The notes under the pieces were generated by a model that was not told the origin of the DNA, ran no database searches, and was given only the letters and a program-made list of their open reading frames with translations. A stretch of DNA of 64,000 nucleotides from Oceaniglobus indicus (GTDB lineage: Bacteria; Pseudomonadota; Alphaproteobacteria; Rhodobacterales; Rhodobacteraceae). The DNA is taken from positions 62,001 through 126,000 of the forward strand of contig NZ_NMZM01000002.1 in NCBI RefSeq assembly GCF_002751875.1. Direction: 5' to 3'. Both the position numbers and the translations under genes were made by a program. Positions 42,393 to 51,896 of the stretch are shown here, piece by piece; within the stretch, counting starts at the first letter, position 1, and the number at the start of each line of letters is the position of its first letter.

Positions 42393-43475
42393 ATGGGCGC
42401 CTATATCCTTCGCCGTCTGCTGCTGATCGTTCCCACGTTGCTTGGGATCATGGTGCTGAACTTTGCGCTGACGCAATTCGTGCCGGGTGGCCCCATCGAA
42501 CAGGTGATCGCCCAGCTTGAAGGTCAGGCCGATACCTTCGCGGGCATTTCCGGCGGCGCCGGTGACGCGGGCAACCAGACGTTCGAGACCGAGAATTACG
42601 TCGGCTCGCGCGGCTTGCCGCCGGAATTCATCGCCAAGCTGGAAAAGGAATTCGGCTTCGACAAACCGCCGCTGGAACGGTTCCTGTCGATGATGTGGAA
42701 TTATATCCGGTTCGATTTCGGCGAAAGCTATTTCCGTTCGATTTCGGTGATGGATCTGGTTCTGGAGAAGATGCCGGTGTCGATCACGCTGGGCCTGTGG
42801 TCGACCGTCATCGCCTATCTGGTGTCGATCCCGCTGGGCATCCGCAAGGCGGTGAAGGACGGATCGGCGTTTGACACCTGGACCAGCGGCTTGATCATCA
42901 TCGCCTATGCCATTCCCGGCTTCCTGTTCGCGATCCTGCTGCTGGTGCTGTTCGCGGGCGGGTCGTATTTCCAGATCTTCCCGCTGCGCGGGCTGACCTC
43001 GGACAATTTCGATCAGTTGAATCCGCTGCAAAAGGCGCTGGATTACCTGTGGCACATCGCGCTGCCGGTGATTGCATCCACCATCTCGGCCTTTGCCACG
43101 TTGACGCTGCTGACCAAGAACAGCTTTCTGGACGAGATCAAGAAACAATATGTGGTCACCGCCAAGGCCAAGGGCCTTTCGGAACACAAGGTGTTGTATG
43201 GCCACATCTTCCGCAACGCGATGCTTATCGTCATCGCCGGTTTTCCGGCGGTGTTCATCGGCGTGTTCTTCGGCGGCTCGCTGATCATCGAAACCATCTT
43301 CTCGCTCGACGGGCTGGGACGGCTGGGATTCGAGGCGGCCGTGGCGCGGGATTATCCGGTGATCTTCGGCACGCTGTTCTTCTTTGGCCTGATCGGGCTG
43401 GTCGTCGGCATCCTGTCGGACATGATGTATGTCTTCATCGACCCGCGCATCGACTTCGACAGCCGCGAGACCTGA
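42393..43475 (+). CDS. yejB: Peptide ABC transporter permease, YejB-like
   Basis: A 360-residue DppB/YejB-type permease with six membrane helices. It begins [20 protein letters not shown], with the YejB-specific insert after [20 protein letters not shown] and the EAA loop [20 protein letters not shown] that contacts the ATPase. It starts 6 bases after the yejA stop. It forms the translocation pore with YejE. Confidence 0.92.
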   Translation: MGAYILRRLLLIVPTLLGIMVLNFALTQFVPGGPIEQVIAQLEGQADTFAGISGGAGDAGNQTFETENYVGSRGLPPEFIAKLEKEFGFDKPPLERFLSMMWNYIRFDFGESYFRSISVMDLVLEKMPVSITLGLWSTVIAYLVSIPLGIRKAVKDGSAFDTWTSGLIIIAYAIPGFLFAILLLVLFAGGSYFQIFPLRGLTSDNFDQLNPLQKALDYLWHIALPVIASTISAFATLTLLTKNSFLDEIKKQYVVTAKAKGLSEHKVLYGHIFRNAMLIVIAGFPAVFIGVFFGGSLIIETIFSLDGLGRLGFEAAVARDYPVIFGTLFFFGLIGLVVGILSDMMYVFIDPRIDFDSRET

Positions 43476-43478
43476 GCC

Positions 43479-44687
43479 ATGGTGAACACGTCCCCCACCC
43501 AGCCCGATGTCGTCACACCCCCCGCGCAGCCCGCGCCGGGGATGGATGCGCCGCCCCCCGTGGTGCCGGCGCGCAAGCGCATGGTCCTGTCGCCCCTGAA
43601 CCAGCGACGCTGGCGCAACTTCAAGAAGAACCGCCGCGCGCTGTGGTCGCTGTGGATCTTCGCGGTGATCTTTACCTTGTCGCTGTTTGCCGAATTCATC
43701 GCCAACGACAAGCCGATCCTGGTTCAGTATCGCGGCGACTGGTATGCGCCGATCTTCAACTTCCATTCGGAAGAGGAATTCGGCGGCGACTTCCGCACCG
43801 AAGCCGTCTATGGCGATATCGAGGTCAAATGCCTGATCCGCACCGGCGGGCTTGAGGAATGTTTTGACGATCCCGAACGTCTGATCGCGGCGGTGGATGC
43901 GGGTGAAACCCCGGCGGGCGATTTTGAATCGGGCTGGATGATCTGGCCGCCGATCCCCTATTCCTATGACACGATCAACGATCTGGGCCGTGCCGCGCCC
44001 TCGCCGCCGGACGGCACCCATATCCTTGGCACCGACGACACCGCGCGCGACGTTGCTGCGCGGGTGATCTATGGCTTCCGCCTGTCGATCCTGTTCACGC
44101 TGATCGTCACGGCGCTGACATCGCTTCTGGGCATCCTCGCGGGGGCCGTGCAGGGCTTCTTCGGCGGCTGGACCGACCTGATCTTCCAGCGTTTCCTTGA
44201 AATCTGGACGTCGACGCCATCGCTTTACGTCATCATCATCCTGTTCGCGATCCTGGGGCGCAGTTTCTGGCTGCTGGTCTTCGTCACCGTGCTGTTCGGC
44301 TGGCCCGCTTTGGTGGGCGTGGTGCGGGCCGAGTTCCTGCGGGCGCGCAACTTCGAATACGTCCGCGCCGCCCGCGCGCTGGGCGTCGGCAACTGGACGA
44401 TCATGTTCCGCCACATGCTGCCCAATGCCATGGTCGCCACGGTCACGATGCTGCCGTTCATCATTACCGGCACGATCTCGACCCTCGCGTCGCTCGATTT
44501 TCTCGGGTTCGGGTTGCCATCGTCCGCCCCGTCGCTGGGCGAACTGACGTTGCAGGCGAAACAGAACCTTCAGGCGCCGTGGCTGGGGTTCACCGCGTTC
44601 TTCACCTTCGCGATCATGTTGTCGCTGCTGGTGTTCATCTTCGAGGGTATCCGCGACGCCTTCGATCCCAGAAAGACGTTTCAGTGA
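43479..44687 (+). CDS. yejE: Peptide ABC transporter permease, YejE-like
   Basis: A 402-residue DppC/YejE permease. A proline-rich cytosolic N terminus of about 45 residues precedes the OppC N-terminal domain (LSPLNQRRWRNFKKNRRALW). A periplasmic insert follows, then the core GTDDTARDVAARVIYGFRLS and EAA loop FEYVRAARALGVGNWTIMFR. Its stop codon overlaps the next small membrane gene's ATG (TGATG). It pairs with YejB for peptide import. Confidence 0.92.
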   Translation: MVNTSPTQPDVVTPPAQPAPGMDAPPPVVPARKRMVLSPLNQRRWRNFKKNRRALWSLWIFAVIFTLSLFAEFIANDKPILVQYRGDWYAPIFNFHSEEEFGGDFRTEAVYGDIEVKCLIRTGGLEECFDDPERLIAAVDAGETPAGDFESGWMIWPPIPYSYDTINDLGRAAPSPPDGTHILGTDDTARDVAARVIYGFRLSILFTLIVTALTSLLGILAGAVQGFFGGWTDLIFQRFLEIWTSTPSLYVIIILFAILGRSFWLLVFVTVLFGWPALVGVVRAEFLRARNFEYVRAARALGVGNWTIMFRHMLPNAMVATVTMLPFIITGTISTLASLDFLGFGLPSSAPSLGELTLQAKQNLQAPWLGFTAFFTFAIMLSLLVFIFEGIRDAFDPRKTFQ

Positions 44688-45034
44688 TGGCGGTCGATCT
44701 GCGCGCCCTCATCGGACCGGCCTATGGCATCGCCCTGGTGATCCACGGCCTGTTCGTGGTTTTCGTGATCGGTGCCGGCGCAACCTCGGCGGTGTTCGTT
44801 GCCGGCACGGCCAACGCATGGCGCTCGGACCTGCTTGCCTTTCCGCTGATCCTGCTGCCGGCGTTGCTGGGGGCGTTGCCGTCGATCATCGCGCTGTTGT
44901 CGTGGTTCCTGCTGTGGCGCCGCGATCGGCGGCCATCGGTGGGGCATCGCGTGCTGACCACCGGCTGGGCCGCGGTGCTGGTCGGGCTGACGGTGTTCGG
45001 CATGGCGAACGCCCAGGGCGGAGCCGGAGCATGA
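44687..45034 (+). CDS. 115-residue membrane protein inside the yej operon (first of two)
   Basis: No family recognised. The 115-residue protein has three hydrophobic helices (about 8-38, 46-70 and 88-106) separated by a WRRDRRPSVGHR charged loop. Its ATG overlaps the yejE stop (TGATG), and its own stop overlaps the next gene as ATGA, so it is translated as part of the yej transcript. It is not a usual component of yejABEF. It could be an accessory subunit or an unrelated gene that shares the operon. Codon use looks like its neighbours. Confidence 0.75.
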   Translation: MAVDLRALIGPAYGIALVIHGLFVVFVIGAGATSAVFVAGTANAWRSDLLAFPLILLPALLGALPSIIALLSWFLLWRRDRRPSVGHRVLTTGWAAVLVGLTVFGMANAQGGAGA

Positions 45035-45378
45035 AGGGCGAACGCCACGTCCCCACCCCCGTCGCCGCCCGTCGCGCCGAACGCACGGCGCAGACCTATC
45101 CGCTGTATGCGATTTCGCTGGCGGTCATCGCCACCTGCCTGATCGTGCTGATCACCCATCTGCTGATGTCGATCATCGAGGGCGCACCGTTTCCGGTGCT
45201 GAAGGATCCGCTGTTGTTCTGGGCCAGCTTCGCGTTGATCGGCGGCGGCATCGGCATCGTCGGTCTTGCCTGGCGTCGGGCGCGGCTGAACCGCCCGCCG
45301 GGGCGGGGCCTGCGTGTGTTCGTGATCGTCGCCGCCTGCATCTTTGTTCCCGCCACCCTGTTCGAGATTGTCCTGTGA
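45031..45378 (+). CDS. 115-residue membrane protein inside the yej operon (second of two)
   Basis: No family recognised. It also has 115 residues and three helices (about 27-49, 60-81 and 95-114), with a basic N terminus (PVAARRAERTAQTYPLYAIS) and a central loop MSIIEGAPFPVLKDPLLFWA. It overlaps the previous gene by 4 bp (ATGA) and yejF by 4 bp (GTGA). Equal length and topology to the first small protein suggest a partner pair, but sequence similarity between them is not evident by eye. Confidence 0.75.
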   Translation: MKGERHVPTPVAARRAERTAQTYPLYAISLAVIATCLIVLITHLLMSIIEGAPFPVLKDPLLFWASFALIGGGIGIVGLAWRRARLNRPPGRGLRVFVIVAACIFVPATLFEIVL

Positions 45379-47003
45379 CCGCATCGCCCCCTTCAAACAC
45401 CGTGCTGGACGTGCGCGACCTGACCGTGACCTTCCGCCAGGACGGCGCGTGCACCGTTGCCGTGCGCGGTGTTTCGTTCCATGTCGACAAGGGCGAAACC
45501 GTCGCGCTGGTGGGGGAATCCGGGTCCGGCAAATCCGTCACCGCCTTGTCCACCGTGTCGCTTCTGGGGGATTCCGCGGAAACCACCGGGTCCATCGTTT
45601 ACGAAGGCACCCAGATGGTCGGCGCCCCGGAGAAAGACCTGCGCCGGGTGCGTGGCAACGACATCAGCTTCATCTTTCAGGAGCCGATGACCTCGCTGAA
45701 CCCGCTGCATACGCTGGAACGCCAGTTGGCCGAATCCCTGGAACTGCATCAGGGCCTGACCGGCGATGCCGCGCGCAAGCGGATCATCGAACTGCTGGTT
45801 CAGGTCGGCATCAACGATCCCGAAACCCGGCTGGGCGCCTATCCGCATCAGTTGTCCGGCGGCCAAAGACAGCGGGTGATGATCGCCATGGCTCTGGCCA
45901 ACGGTCCCGATCTGCTGATCGCGGATGAACCGACCACCGCGCTTGACGTGACCATCCAGGCACAGATCCTGGATCTTCTGGCCGATCTGAAGGACCGGAT
46001 GGGCATGTCGATGCTGTTCATCACCCACGACCTGGGGATCGTGCGCAAGATCGCCGACCGGGTCTGCGTGATGAAGTCGGGCGAAATCGTCGAGACCGGT
46101 CCGACTGCGGAAATCTTCGGCAATCCGCAACACCCCTATACCCGGATGCTGCTGAGCGCCGAAAGCACGGGCCAGCCGAACCCGGTGCCCGACGACGCAC
46201 CCGAAGTGGTGCGCACCAAGGATCTGCGCATCTGGTTCCCGATCCAGAAGGGCCTGATGAAACGGACGGTGGGCCATGTGAAGGCGGTGAATGCCGCATC
46301 GCTGTCGGTCCGTGCCGGTGAAACCATCGGCATCGTCGGCGAATCGGGGTCCGGCAAGACCACGCTGGCCTTGGCGATCATGCGGCTGATTTCATCCGAA
46401 GGGCCGGTGGTGTTCCTTGGCAATGATATCCAGGGGCTGAAATCGCGCGCCCTGCGCCCGATCCGCGGCGCGATGCAGATCGTGTTCCAGGATCCCTACG
46501 GATCGCTGTCACCGCGCATGACGGTCGAGGAGATCATCGCCGAGGGGCTGACGATCCACGGCACCCGCGACGGTCAGGACAAGCGGCAGATGGTGGCGGC
46601 GATGATGGCCGAGGTCGGTCTGGATCCGGCCACCATGCACCGGTATCCCCACGAGTTTTCCGGCGGTCAGCGACAGCGCATCGCCATCGCCCGCGCGATG
46701 ATCCTGCGACCGACGCTGGTGGTGCTGGACGAACCCACCTCGGCGCTGGACATGACGGTGCAGGTGCAGATCGTCCAGCTGCTGCGCGATCTGCAGAAGA
46801 AATACGCGCTGGCCTATCTGTTCATCTCGCACGACCTGCGGGTGGTGCGCGCGGTGTCGCACAAGGTCATGGTGATGAAGCGGGGCGATGTCGTCGAACA
46901 GGGCCCGGCCGCCGAAATCTTCGACGCGCCACGCACCGAATATACCCGCACACTGATGGCGGCGGCGTTCGGCCTGAAAATGGAACATCCGGGGCACCGC
47001 TGA
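45375..47003 (+). CDS. yejF: Peptide ABC transporter ATPase with two nucleotide-binding domains, YejF-like
   Basis: A 542-residue protein with two complete ABC domains. The first has Walker A at residues 48-54 (GESGSGKSV), LSGGQRQRV and [12 protein letters not shown]. The second has GESGSGKTT near residue 325, [15 protein letters not shown] and [12 protein letters not shown]. Tandem fusion is the YejF/GsiA architecture. It powers peptide import by YejBE. GTG start at 45375 overlaps the upstream stop (GTGA). All catalytic motifs are intact in both halves. Confidence 0.94.
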   Translation: MTASPPSNTVLDVRDLTVTFRQDGACTVAVRGVSFHVDKGETVALVGESGSGKSVTALSTVSLLGDSAETTGSIVYEGTQMVGAPEKDLRRVRGNDISFIFQEPMTSLNPLHTLERQLAESLELHQGLTGDAARKRIIELLVQVGINDPETRLGAYPHQLSGGQRQRVMIAMALANGPDLLIADEPTTALDVTIQAQILDLLADLKDRMGMSMLFITHDLGIVRKIADRVCVMKSGEIVETGPTAEIFGNPQHPYTRMLLSAESTGQPNPVPDDAPEVVRTKDLRIWFPIQKGLMKRTVGHVKAVNAASLSVRAGETIGIVGESGSGKTTLALAIMRLISSEGPVVFLGNDIQGLKSRALRPIRGAMQIVFQDPYGSLSPRMTVEEIIAEGLTIHGTRDGQDKRQMVAAMMAEVGLDPATMHRYPHEFSGGQRQRIAIARAMILRPTLVVLDEPTSALDMTVQVQIVQLLRDLQKKYALAYLFISHDLRVVRAVSHKVMVMKRGDVVEQGPAAEIFDAPRTEYTRTLMAAAFGLKMEHPGHR

Positions 47004-47075
47004 CCGGGACTGTCGTCTTTGACCGTGAATGGCGCCCGCGCTAGATCGTCACGAACACATCTCAGGAGCGTCCAA

Positions 47076-47738
47076 GTGGCCAGAAACGGCAGAACATTCG
47101 GCGTCATCGGATTGGGCAACTTCGGCAGCACGGTGGCCAACGAACTTGTCCGCTTCGGCAATCACGTCATCGGAATCGATCTGAAGGAACAGCTGGTATC
47201 GGCCCACGCCGAAACGTTGACGCAATGCATGATCGCCGACGCCCGCGACGATGTCGCCCTGCGCGAAGCGGGGATTGCCGATTGTGACGCGGCCCTGGTG
47301 GCCATGGGCAGCGACCTTGAATCCAACATCGTCGCGTCGATCAATCTCAAGATGCTGGGCGTGCCCAAGGTCTGGGCCAAGGCCAAGACCAAGACGCACC
47401 ACCGCATCCTGTCGAAACTGGGCGTCGACCGCATCGTTCACCCCGAGGTCGAGATGGGCCAGCATGTGGCGCAGGTGCTGCACAATCCGCTGGTGCGCGA
47501 CTATGTCTCGCTGGGCAACGGGTTTCATGTTGTGAACTTCATGGTTCCCGAAAGCCTGGAGGGCAAGAAGCTGTCGGACCTGCCGCACACCAAGAATCAC
47601 AACCTGCGGTGCGTCGGAATCATGCGTGGCACCGAATTCGTCGGGCGTGACGGTGACAGCTGCGTGCTTCAGGGCGATGACCGGTTGCTTTTGCTGGGGC
47701 AACGCGGCGATCTCAGGGCCTTCGCGGCGACCCTCTGA
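47076..47738 (+). CDS. trkA: TrkA/KtrA-family K+ uptake regulatory subunit
   Basis: A 220-residue RCK protein: N-terminal Rossmann fold with GxGxFG (VIGLGNFGSTVANELVRFGN) and acidic ribose-binding Asp in HVIGIDLK, then an RCK_C domain from about residue 135. One RCK unit, as in KtrA, rather than the double unit of E. coli TrkA. It gates the TrkH-type channel in response to nucleotides. The GTG at 47076 has CAGGAG about 6-7 bases upstream, and the longer frame lacks such a site. Its stop overlaps the trkH ATG (TGATG). Confidence 0.9.
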   Translation: MARNGRTFGVIGLGNFGSTVANELVRFGNHVIGIDLKEQLVSAHAETLTQCMIADARDDVALREAGIADCDAALVAMGSDLESNIVASINLKMLGVPKVWAKAKTKTHHRILSKLGVDRIVHPEVEMGQHVAQVLHNPLVRDYVSLGNGFHVVNFMVPESLEGKKLSDLPHTKNHNLRCVGIMRGTEFVGRDGDSCVLQGDDRLLLLGQRGDLRAFAATL

Positions 47739-49087
47739 TGGCCCTCACCTTCCGCACGCGGCTCCGGGCGTTCAGGGTCCGGCGTCTGCCACCACCGGCA
47801 ATGCTGGCTCTGCTCTACCTCTCGCTTGTGATGCTGGGCGGTGTCCTGCTCAAACTGCCCTTCGCGACCACCCAGCCGATCTCGTGGAGCGATGCCGTCT
47901 TCACCTCAACCTCGGCGGTGACGGTGACCGGATTGGCGGTGGTCGACACCGGGTCGGGATTTACGCTGTTCGGGCAGATGGTGATCGCGTTCCTGATCCA
48001 GATGGGCGGCCTTGGCCTGATGACGTTTGCCGGCCTGCTGCTTCTGGCATTGGGGATTTCCATTGGTCTGCCGCAGCGCCTGATCCTGCGCGAGGATCTG
48101 AAACAGACATCGCTCAGCAATCTGCCGACGCTGGTGCGGGTGATCTTCACCGTCGCCCTGCTGTGCGAGACGATCGGCGCGGCGCTTCTGGCCATCGTCT
48201 TCGTGCCGGAATTCGGGCTTTGGCCCGGGCTCTGGCATGCGGTGTTCCACTCCATATCGGCCTTCAACAACGCGGGTTTCGCGCTATTTCCCGACAGCCT
48301 GTCGCGGTGGGTTGGCGATCCGATCGTCAATCTGGTGATCCCGCTGCTGTTCATCGTTGGCGGCCTAGGATTCGTGGTGCTGGCCGACATCAACCAGAAA
48401 CGCGGGTTCCACCGGCTCAGCCTGCATTCCAAGCTGATGCTGGTCGGAACGGGTTGCCTGATCGCGTGGGGGTGGGTCACGTTCGCAGTGCTGGAATGGT
48501 GGAACCCCGGAACGCTTGGCGGTCTCGACGGCTGGGGGGCCAAGCTGTGGGCAAGCTGGTTTCAGGCAGTGACGCCCCGCACCGCCGGGTTCAACACGCT
48601 GGACACCGGCGCGATGCACGATGCGACGGCGTTGATGACGATATCGCTGATGCTGGTCGGCGGCGGCAGCGCATCGACCGCCAGCGGCATCAAGGTCACG
48701 ACGCTGATCGTGCTTTTGCTGGCCACGGTCGCATTTTTCCGCCGCTCGACCTCGCTGCACGTTTTCGGGCGTTCGCTGGGCATCGACGAGGTGATGAAGG
48801 TGATGGCCCTGACCACCGTCAGCATCATCCTGGTCCTGATGGGTGTTTTCCTGATGACGATCACCCACGACGGCGAATTTCTGCCCATGGCGTTCGAGGT
48901 CGCGTCGGCTTTCGGCACGGTCGGGTTGTCCATGGGGGTGACCGGTGAACTTGACGGGTTCGGGCGCGCCCTGATCATGGCCATCATGTTTCTGGGCCGC
49001 GTCGGGCCGCTGACCGTCGGATTTTTCCTTGCCACCCGCAGCATACCGCGCGTGCGCTATCCCGCCGGACAGATCTATCTGGGCTGA
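47738..49087 (+). CDS. trkH: TrkH/KtrB-family K+ channel subunit
   Basis: A 449-residue membrane protein with four M1-P-M2 repeats. The filter glycines are visible in TSAVTVTGLAVVDTG, FHSISAFNNAGFALF, AVTPRTAGFNTLDTG and VASAFGTVGLSMGV. Length matches KtrB better than long TrkH. It imports K+, driven by Na+ or proton gradient, together with the upstream RCK protein. Single-base stop/start overlap with trkA implies a fixed ratio. Potassium uptake suits the osmotic theme of the window. Confidence 0.93.
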   Translation: MALTFRTRLRAFRVRRLPPPAMLALLYLSLVMLGGVLLKLPFATTQPISWSDAVFTSTSAVTVTGLAVVDTGSGFTLFGQMVIAFLIQMGGLGLMTFAGLLLLALGISIGLPQRLILREDLKQTSLSNLPTLVRVIFTVALLCETIGAALLAIVFVPEFGLWPGLWHAVFHSISAFNNAGFALFPDSLSRWVGDPIVNLVIPLLFIVGGLGFVVLADINQKRGFHRLSLHSKLMLVGTGCLIAWGWVTFAVLEWWNPGTLGGLDGWGAKLWASWFQAVTPRTAGFNTLDTGAMHDATALMTISLMLVGGGSASTASGIKVTTLIVLLLATVAFFRRSTSLHVFGRSLGIDEVMKVMALTTVSIILVLMGVFLMTITHDGEFLPMAFEVASAFGTVGLSMGVTGELDGFGRALIMAIMFLGRVGPLTVGFFLATRSIPRVRYPAGQIYLG

Positions 49088-49100
49088 CCGCCCGACGCGA

Positions 49101-49126
49101 AAGGCCGCCCCGGGCAGAGCGGCCTT
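49101..49126. terminator. Hairpin between convergent trkH and the carboxypeptidase gene
   Basis: AAGGCCGC-N10-GCGGCCTT is a perfect 8-bp stem 13 bases after the trkH stop and 25 bases before the convergent gene's stop. Flanking A and T bases are few, so it may be a modest bidirectional terminator. Confidence 0.6.
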
Positions 49127-49150
49127 CGACAATCGTCTGTATCGGTAACT

Positions 49151-50509
49151 TCAGCCGGGCCCGAAGGTCGAACAGGACATGTTGCGCGCTTCCAGGCGGC
49201 GACAGGCCAGTGTCGCGCGGTCTTCGGTCAGGCCGACGAAGTTCGCCTCGTAACCGCCGCCACGGGTGACGACCTTGCGCAGCGCCTCGTCCAGGGTGCC
49301 GATCTCGACCAGCGCGGTCTTGAGCAGCATCCGCTCGGCCTCGTATTTCGAGCCGTAGCGCCCGACATTGATGCCGTAATGCCGCCCGCCAGATGTCGAG
49401 AGCCGTGTCACCACCTCAAGCTGCAAAGGTTCGGCCGAGGCTGTCGCCGTGCCGAGGTCTTCCGGGCGGGGCGGGGGCACCGGCGCGGCGGCGACAACAA
49501 GGGTTTCAACCTCGGCGCGCGCCACGACGACCGTTTCGACGGCGGGTTCCGGCGCGCTCCGTCCGGGGCGCGGCGTGGGCCGGGGCGATTTCGTCACCGC
49601 GGTGACCAGGCGGATTGTTTTGCCCTGCAGGGACGGATCGGCCAACCCGGCCAGCATCGGCGCGTCCGGCTTGGTCGTCGGCGCATTGCTGGGCGCACGA
49701 CGGAACCCGAGGTCAAGCAGTTCGGCCACCTTGGCATTGCGCGACGCGCTGGAGCGGCCGCCGAACACGGTGGCGATCACCCGTTCGTTGCCCCGCTTGG
49801 CCGAAGCGACAAGGTTGAAGCCTGCCGCGCTGGTATAACCGGTCTTGATCCCGTCGGCGCCTTCATAGGCGGCCAGCAGGCGGCGATTGGTGTTGTTGAC
49901 GGTGCGCACGCCCGCATCGGTCGAACGGCGCGAGAACAGGTTGTAATACTCGGGGAAATCGAACAGCAGACGCCGCCCCAGCAAGGTCATGTCACGCGCA
50001 GTCGACTGGTGTCCGGCCTCGGTCAGGCCATGGGCGTTCTTGAAGGTCGTCCGGGTCATGCCCAGCGCCTGTGCGGTGCGGGTCATGCGCTTGGCAAAGG
50101 CGTCTTCCGAGCCCGACAGCGCCTCGCCCAGGGCGGTGGCAGCGTCGTTGGCGGATTTCACCGCGGCGGCGCGGATCAGATACTTCAGCGCGATCCGCTG
50201 GCCGGCGCGCAGGCCCAGCTTGGACGGCGGTTCCGACGCGGCATGGGGAGAGATCCGCACCTCGGTATCCAGCGAGATTTCGCCCCGACGCACCGCATCG
50301 AACGTGATGTAAAGCGTCATCATCTTGGTCAGCGATGCGGGATGCAACCGGGTGTCGGCGTTGGTTGCATGAAGCACCTCGCCAGTGCGGGCATCCATCA
50401 CCATCGCCGCATAGGGGGCGGCGCGGGCGGGGGCCGACGCGAATGACGTCAGGCCGATCAAAAGAAGAGTGAGTCCGATCAGGACACGCGGGGTCCGTCG
50501 TGCTTGCAC
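49151..50509 (-). CDS. D-alanyl-D-alanine carboxypeptidase (low-molecular-mass PBP) with SPOR-like tail
   Basis: A 452-residue periplasmic peptidase that trims terminal D-Ala from peptidoglycan stem peptides. A signal peptide ends near SAPARAAP. The catalytic serine motif is at 59-62 (SLTK), SxN at 119-121 (SAN) and KTG at 222-224 (IKTGYTSAAGF). A Pro/Ala-rich linker leads to a C-terminal SPOR-like domain (HYGINVGRYGSKYEAERMLL), which would target it to denuded glycans at septa. GTG start at 50509; the ribosome site is weak. An extended -10 (TGCTATAAT) lies about 55 bp upstream. Confidence 0.92.
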   Translation of the reverse strand: MQARRTPRVLIGLTLLLIGLTSFASAPARAAPYAAMVMDARTGEVLHATNADTRLHPASLTKMMTLYITFDAVRRGEISLDTEVRISPHAASEPPSKLGLRAGQRIALKYLIRAAAVKSANDAATALGEALSGSEDAFAKRMTRTAQALGMTRTTFKNAHGLTEAGHQSTARDMTLLGRRLLFDFPEYYNLFSRRSTDAGVRTVNNTNRRLLAAYEGADGIKTGYTSAAGFNLVASAKRGNERVIATVFGGRSSASRNAKVAELLDLGFRRAPSNAPTTKPDAPMLAGLADPSLQGKTIRLVTAVTKSPRPTPRPGRSAPEPAVETVVVARAEVETLVVAAAPVPPPRPEDLGTATASAEPLQLEVVTRLSTSGGRHYGINVGRYGSKYEAERMLLKTALVEIGTLDEALRKVVTRGGGYEANFVGLTEDRATLACRRLEARNMSCSTFGPG

Positions 50510-50562
50510 GGTATTTCTGCCTTTTACTGCCTCACGCGGCCAGATCTGTCGCCTGGTCCGTC

Positions 50563-50572
50563 ATTATAGCAA
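50563..50572 (-). promoter_or_regulatory. Candidate extended -10 promoter of the carboxypeptidase gene
   Basis: On the minus strand the string TTGCTATAAT includes TGN-TATAAT, an extended -10. It predicts a start near 50556 and a leader of about 47 bases. No good -35 is present. The rest of the AT-richer 199-bp gap up to 50708 shows no gene. Confidence 0.5.
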
Positions 50573-50708
50573 GAATGCTAGCACAACCTCTGGCTTCGGG
50601 AAATACCTTTATTCCCCAAGACTTAAAGGATGACTCGTCAAGCTCTCCTATATCTGGCGCCGCGATACCGGCGACTCCCCCATATATCCACCACGACGCT
50701 AGGGCGCC

Positions 50709-51431
50709 TTATTTCTGCCACATCCCGGTCTGGCTGATCGACCGGCAAACCGCGACGATGCGCCCCAGTCGGTCCAGCTCGACGAAGCGCGTCGATTCCC
50801 GTGGGGCCGGTGCGTGTTCCAACGCCCAAGGCGCGCCATGGGGCACGTGAACACCCCAACCGCCGGCCTGGATCATCGGCACCACGTCGGACCTCATCGA
50901 ATCGCCCACCATCAGGCCCGTGGCGGCACACCCACCATGGCGCGCAAAGATCGACGCATAGACGGCGGGCGTCTTGTCCGACACGATCTCGATTCCGTCG
51001 AACAGGTCTCCCAGCCCCGATTGCGCCAGCTTGCGCTCCTGATCCAGGAGATCGCCCTTGGTGATGACCAGCAGGCGAAAATCACCCGACAGCGCGGCGA
51101 TGGTGTCCTGCACATCGGGCAAAAGATCGATGGGGTGTTCCAGCATCTCCTGACCCGCCGCGATCAGTTCGCCAATCACCGAACCCGGCACCGCACGGTC
51201 CGTCACCTCAAGCGCGGTTTCGATCATCGACAGGACGAACGCCTTGACGCCGAAGCCATACCGCCCGAGGTTGCGCCGCTCGGCCGCCAGCAGACGCTCG
51301 TGCAGGTGGTCGGCCTCGGCGTAATCCGCCAGAAGCTCGGCAAATCGCTGTTGGGTCAGCCGGAAAAAGCGTTCGTTGTGCCAAAGCGTATCGTCGGCAT
51401 CGAAGGCCACCGTGGTCAGCGCGCGCGCCAT
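50709..51431 (-). CDS. HAD-superfamily hydrolase
   Basis: A 240-residue haloacid-dehalogenase-like hydrolase with all four motifs: [14 protein letters not shown] (nucleophile Asp), [14 protein letters not shown] (Thr), the Lys in [13 protein letters not shown], and [19 protein letters not shown] (acidic pair). A helical cap lies between motifs I and II. Substrate is unknown; members hydrolyse phosphoesters such as nucleotides or sugar phosphates. The ATG at 51431 is unambiguous. It is divergent from clpS with a 135-bp gap. Confidence 0.88.
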   Translation of the reverse strand: MARALTTVAFDADDTLWHNERFFRLTQQRFAELLADYAEADHLHERLLAAERRNLGRYGFGVKAFVLSMIETALEVTDRAVPGSVIGELIAAGQEMLEHPIDLLPDVQDTIAALSGDFRLLVITKGDLLDQERKLAQSGLGDLFDGIEIVSDKTPAVYASIFARHGGCAATGLMVGDSMRSDVVPMIQAGGWGVHVPHGAPWALEHAPAPRESTRFVELDRLGRIVAVCRSISQTGMWQK

Positions 51432-51501
51432 CAGAGCCGCGAACGCGGCACGTTTCGCCCACCAGCGGGCTGCGCCCCCTTTTCACCGCGGTTCCACGTC
51501 T

Positions 51502-51507
51502 TATATA
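51502..51507 (+). promoter_or_regulatory. Candidate -10 element of clpS
   Basis: TATATA in CTTATATACAG lies about 60 bp before the clpS ATG, with only a poor -35 (CTTTTC at 51479). It is the only AT-rich hexamer in the divergent HAD/clpS gap. Confidence 0.35.
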
Positions 51508-51566
51508 CAGCGATCAATGCCAATCCTTTCCATCGGAGTTCCGGCTTGCTCACCCCTCCAGTCACC

Positions 51567-51887
51567 ATGTCGGACAGGAACGACCAGCCAGATGATGACT
51601 CGGGCGTAATCCTTGAGACGAAGAAGAAAACGCAACGCCCACCGCTTTACAAGGTGATGTTGCTGAACGACGACTTCACCCCGATGGAATTCGTGGTGCA
51701 CGTTCTCGAGCGTTTCTTCGGCATGAACCACGCCCAGTCGTTCGAACTGATGCTGGTCGTGCACAAGAAAGGGCTGGCCGTGGTCGGTGTCTTTTCCTTC
51801 GAGGTGGCCGAAACCAAGGTGGCGCAGGTGATGGATTTCGCCCGCCGCCATCAGCATCCGTTGCAATGCACCATGGAAAAGGAATAG
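51567..51887 (+). CDS. clpS: ClpS adaptor of the ClpAP protease
   Basis: A 106-residue adaptor that delivers N-degron proteins to ClpA. It contains [20 protein letters not shown] (N-end residue pocket), [40 protein letters not shown] and [16 protein letters not shown]. Start: ATG at 51567 lacks a clear ribosome site. An in-frame TTG at 51546 has GGAG 7 bases upstream and would add MLTPPVT, so the protein may be seven residues longer. It begins a run of four same-strand genes ending in hemF. Confidence 0.93.
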   Translation: MSDRNDQPDDDSGVILETKKKTQRPPLYKVMLLNDDFTPMEFVVHVLERFFGMNHAQSFELMLVVHKKGLAVVGVFSFEVAETKVAQVMDFARRHQHPLQCTMEKE

Positions 51888-51896
51888 AGGCAGGCG

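Noticed and set aside
41010-44414. Very long antisense reading frame (1134 codons) opposite yejA-yejB-yejE
   Set aside because: It is the low-complexity R/A/D/H/Q-rich complement of well-recognised transporter genes; GC-rich codon use makes such mirror frames common here.
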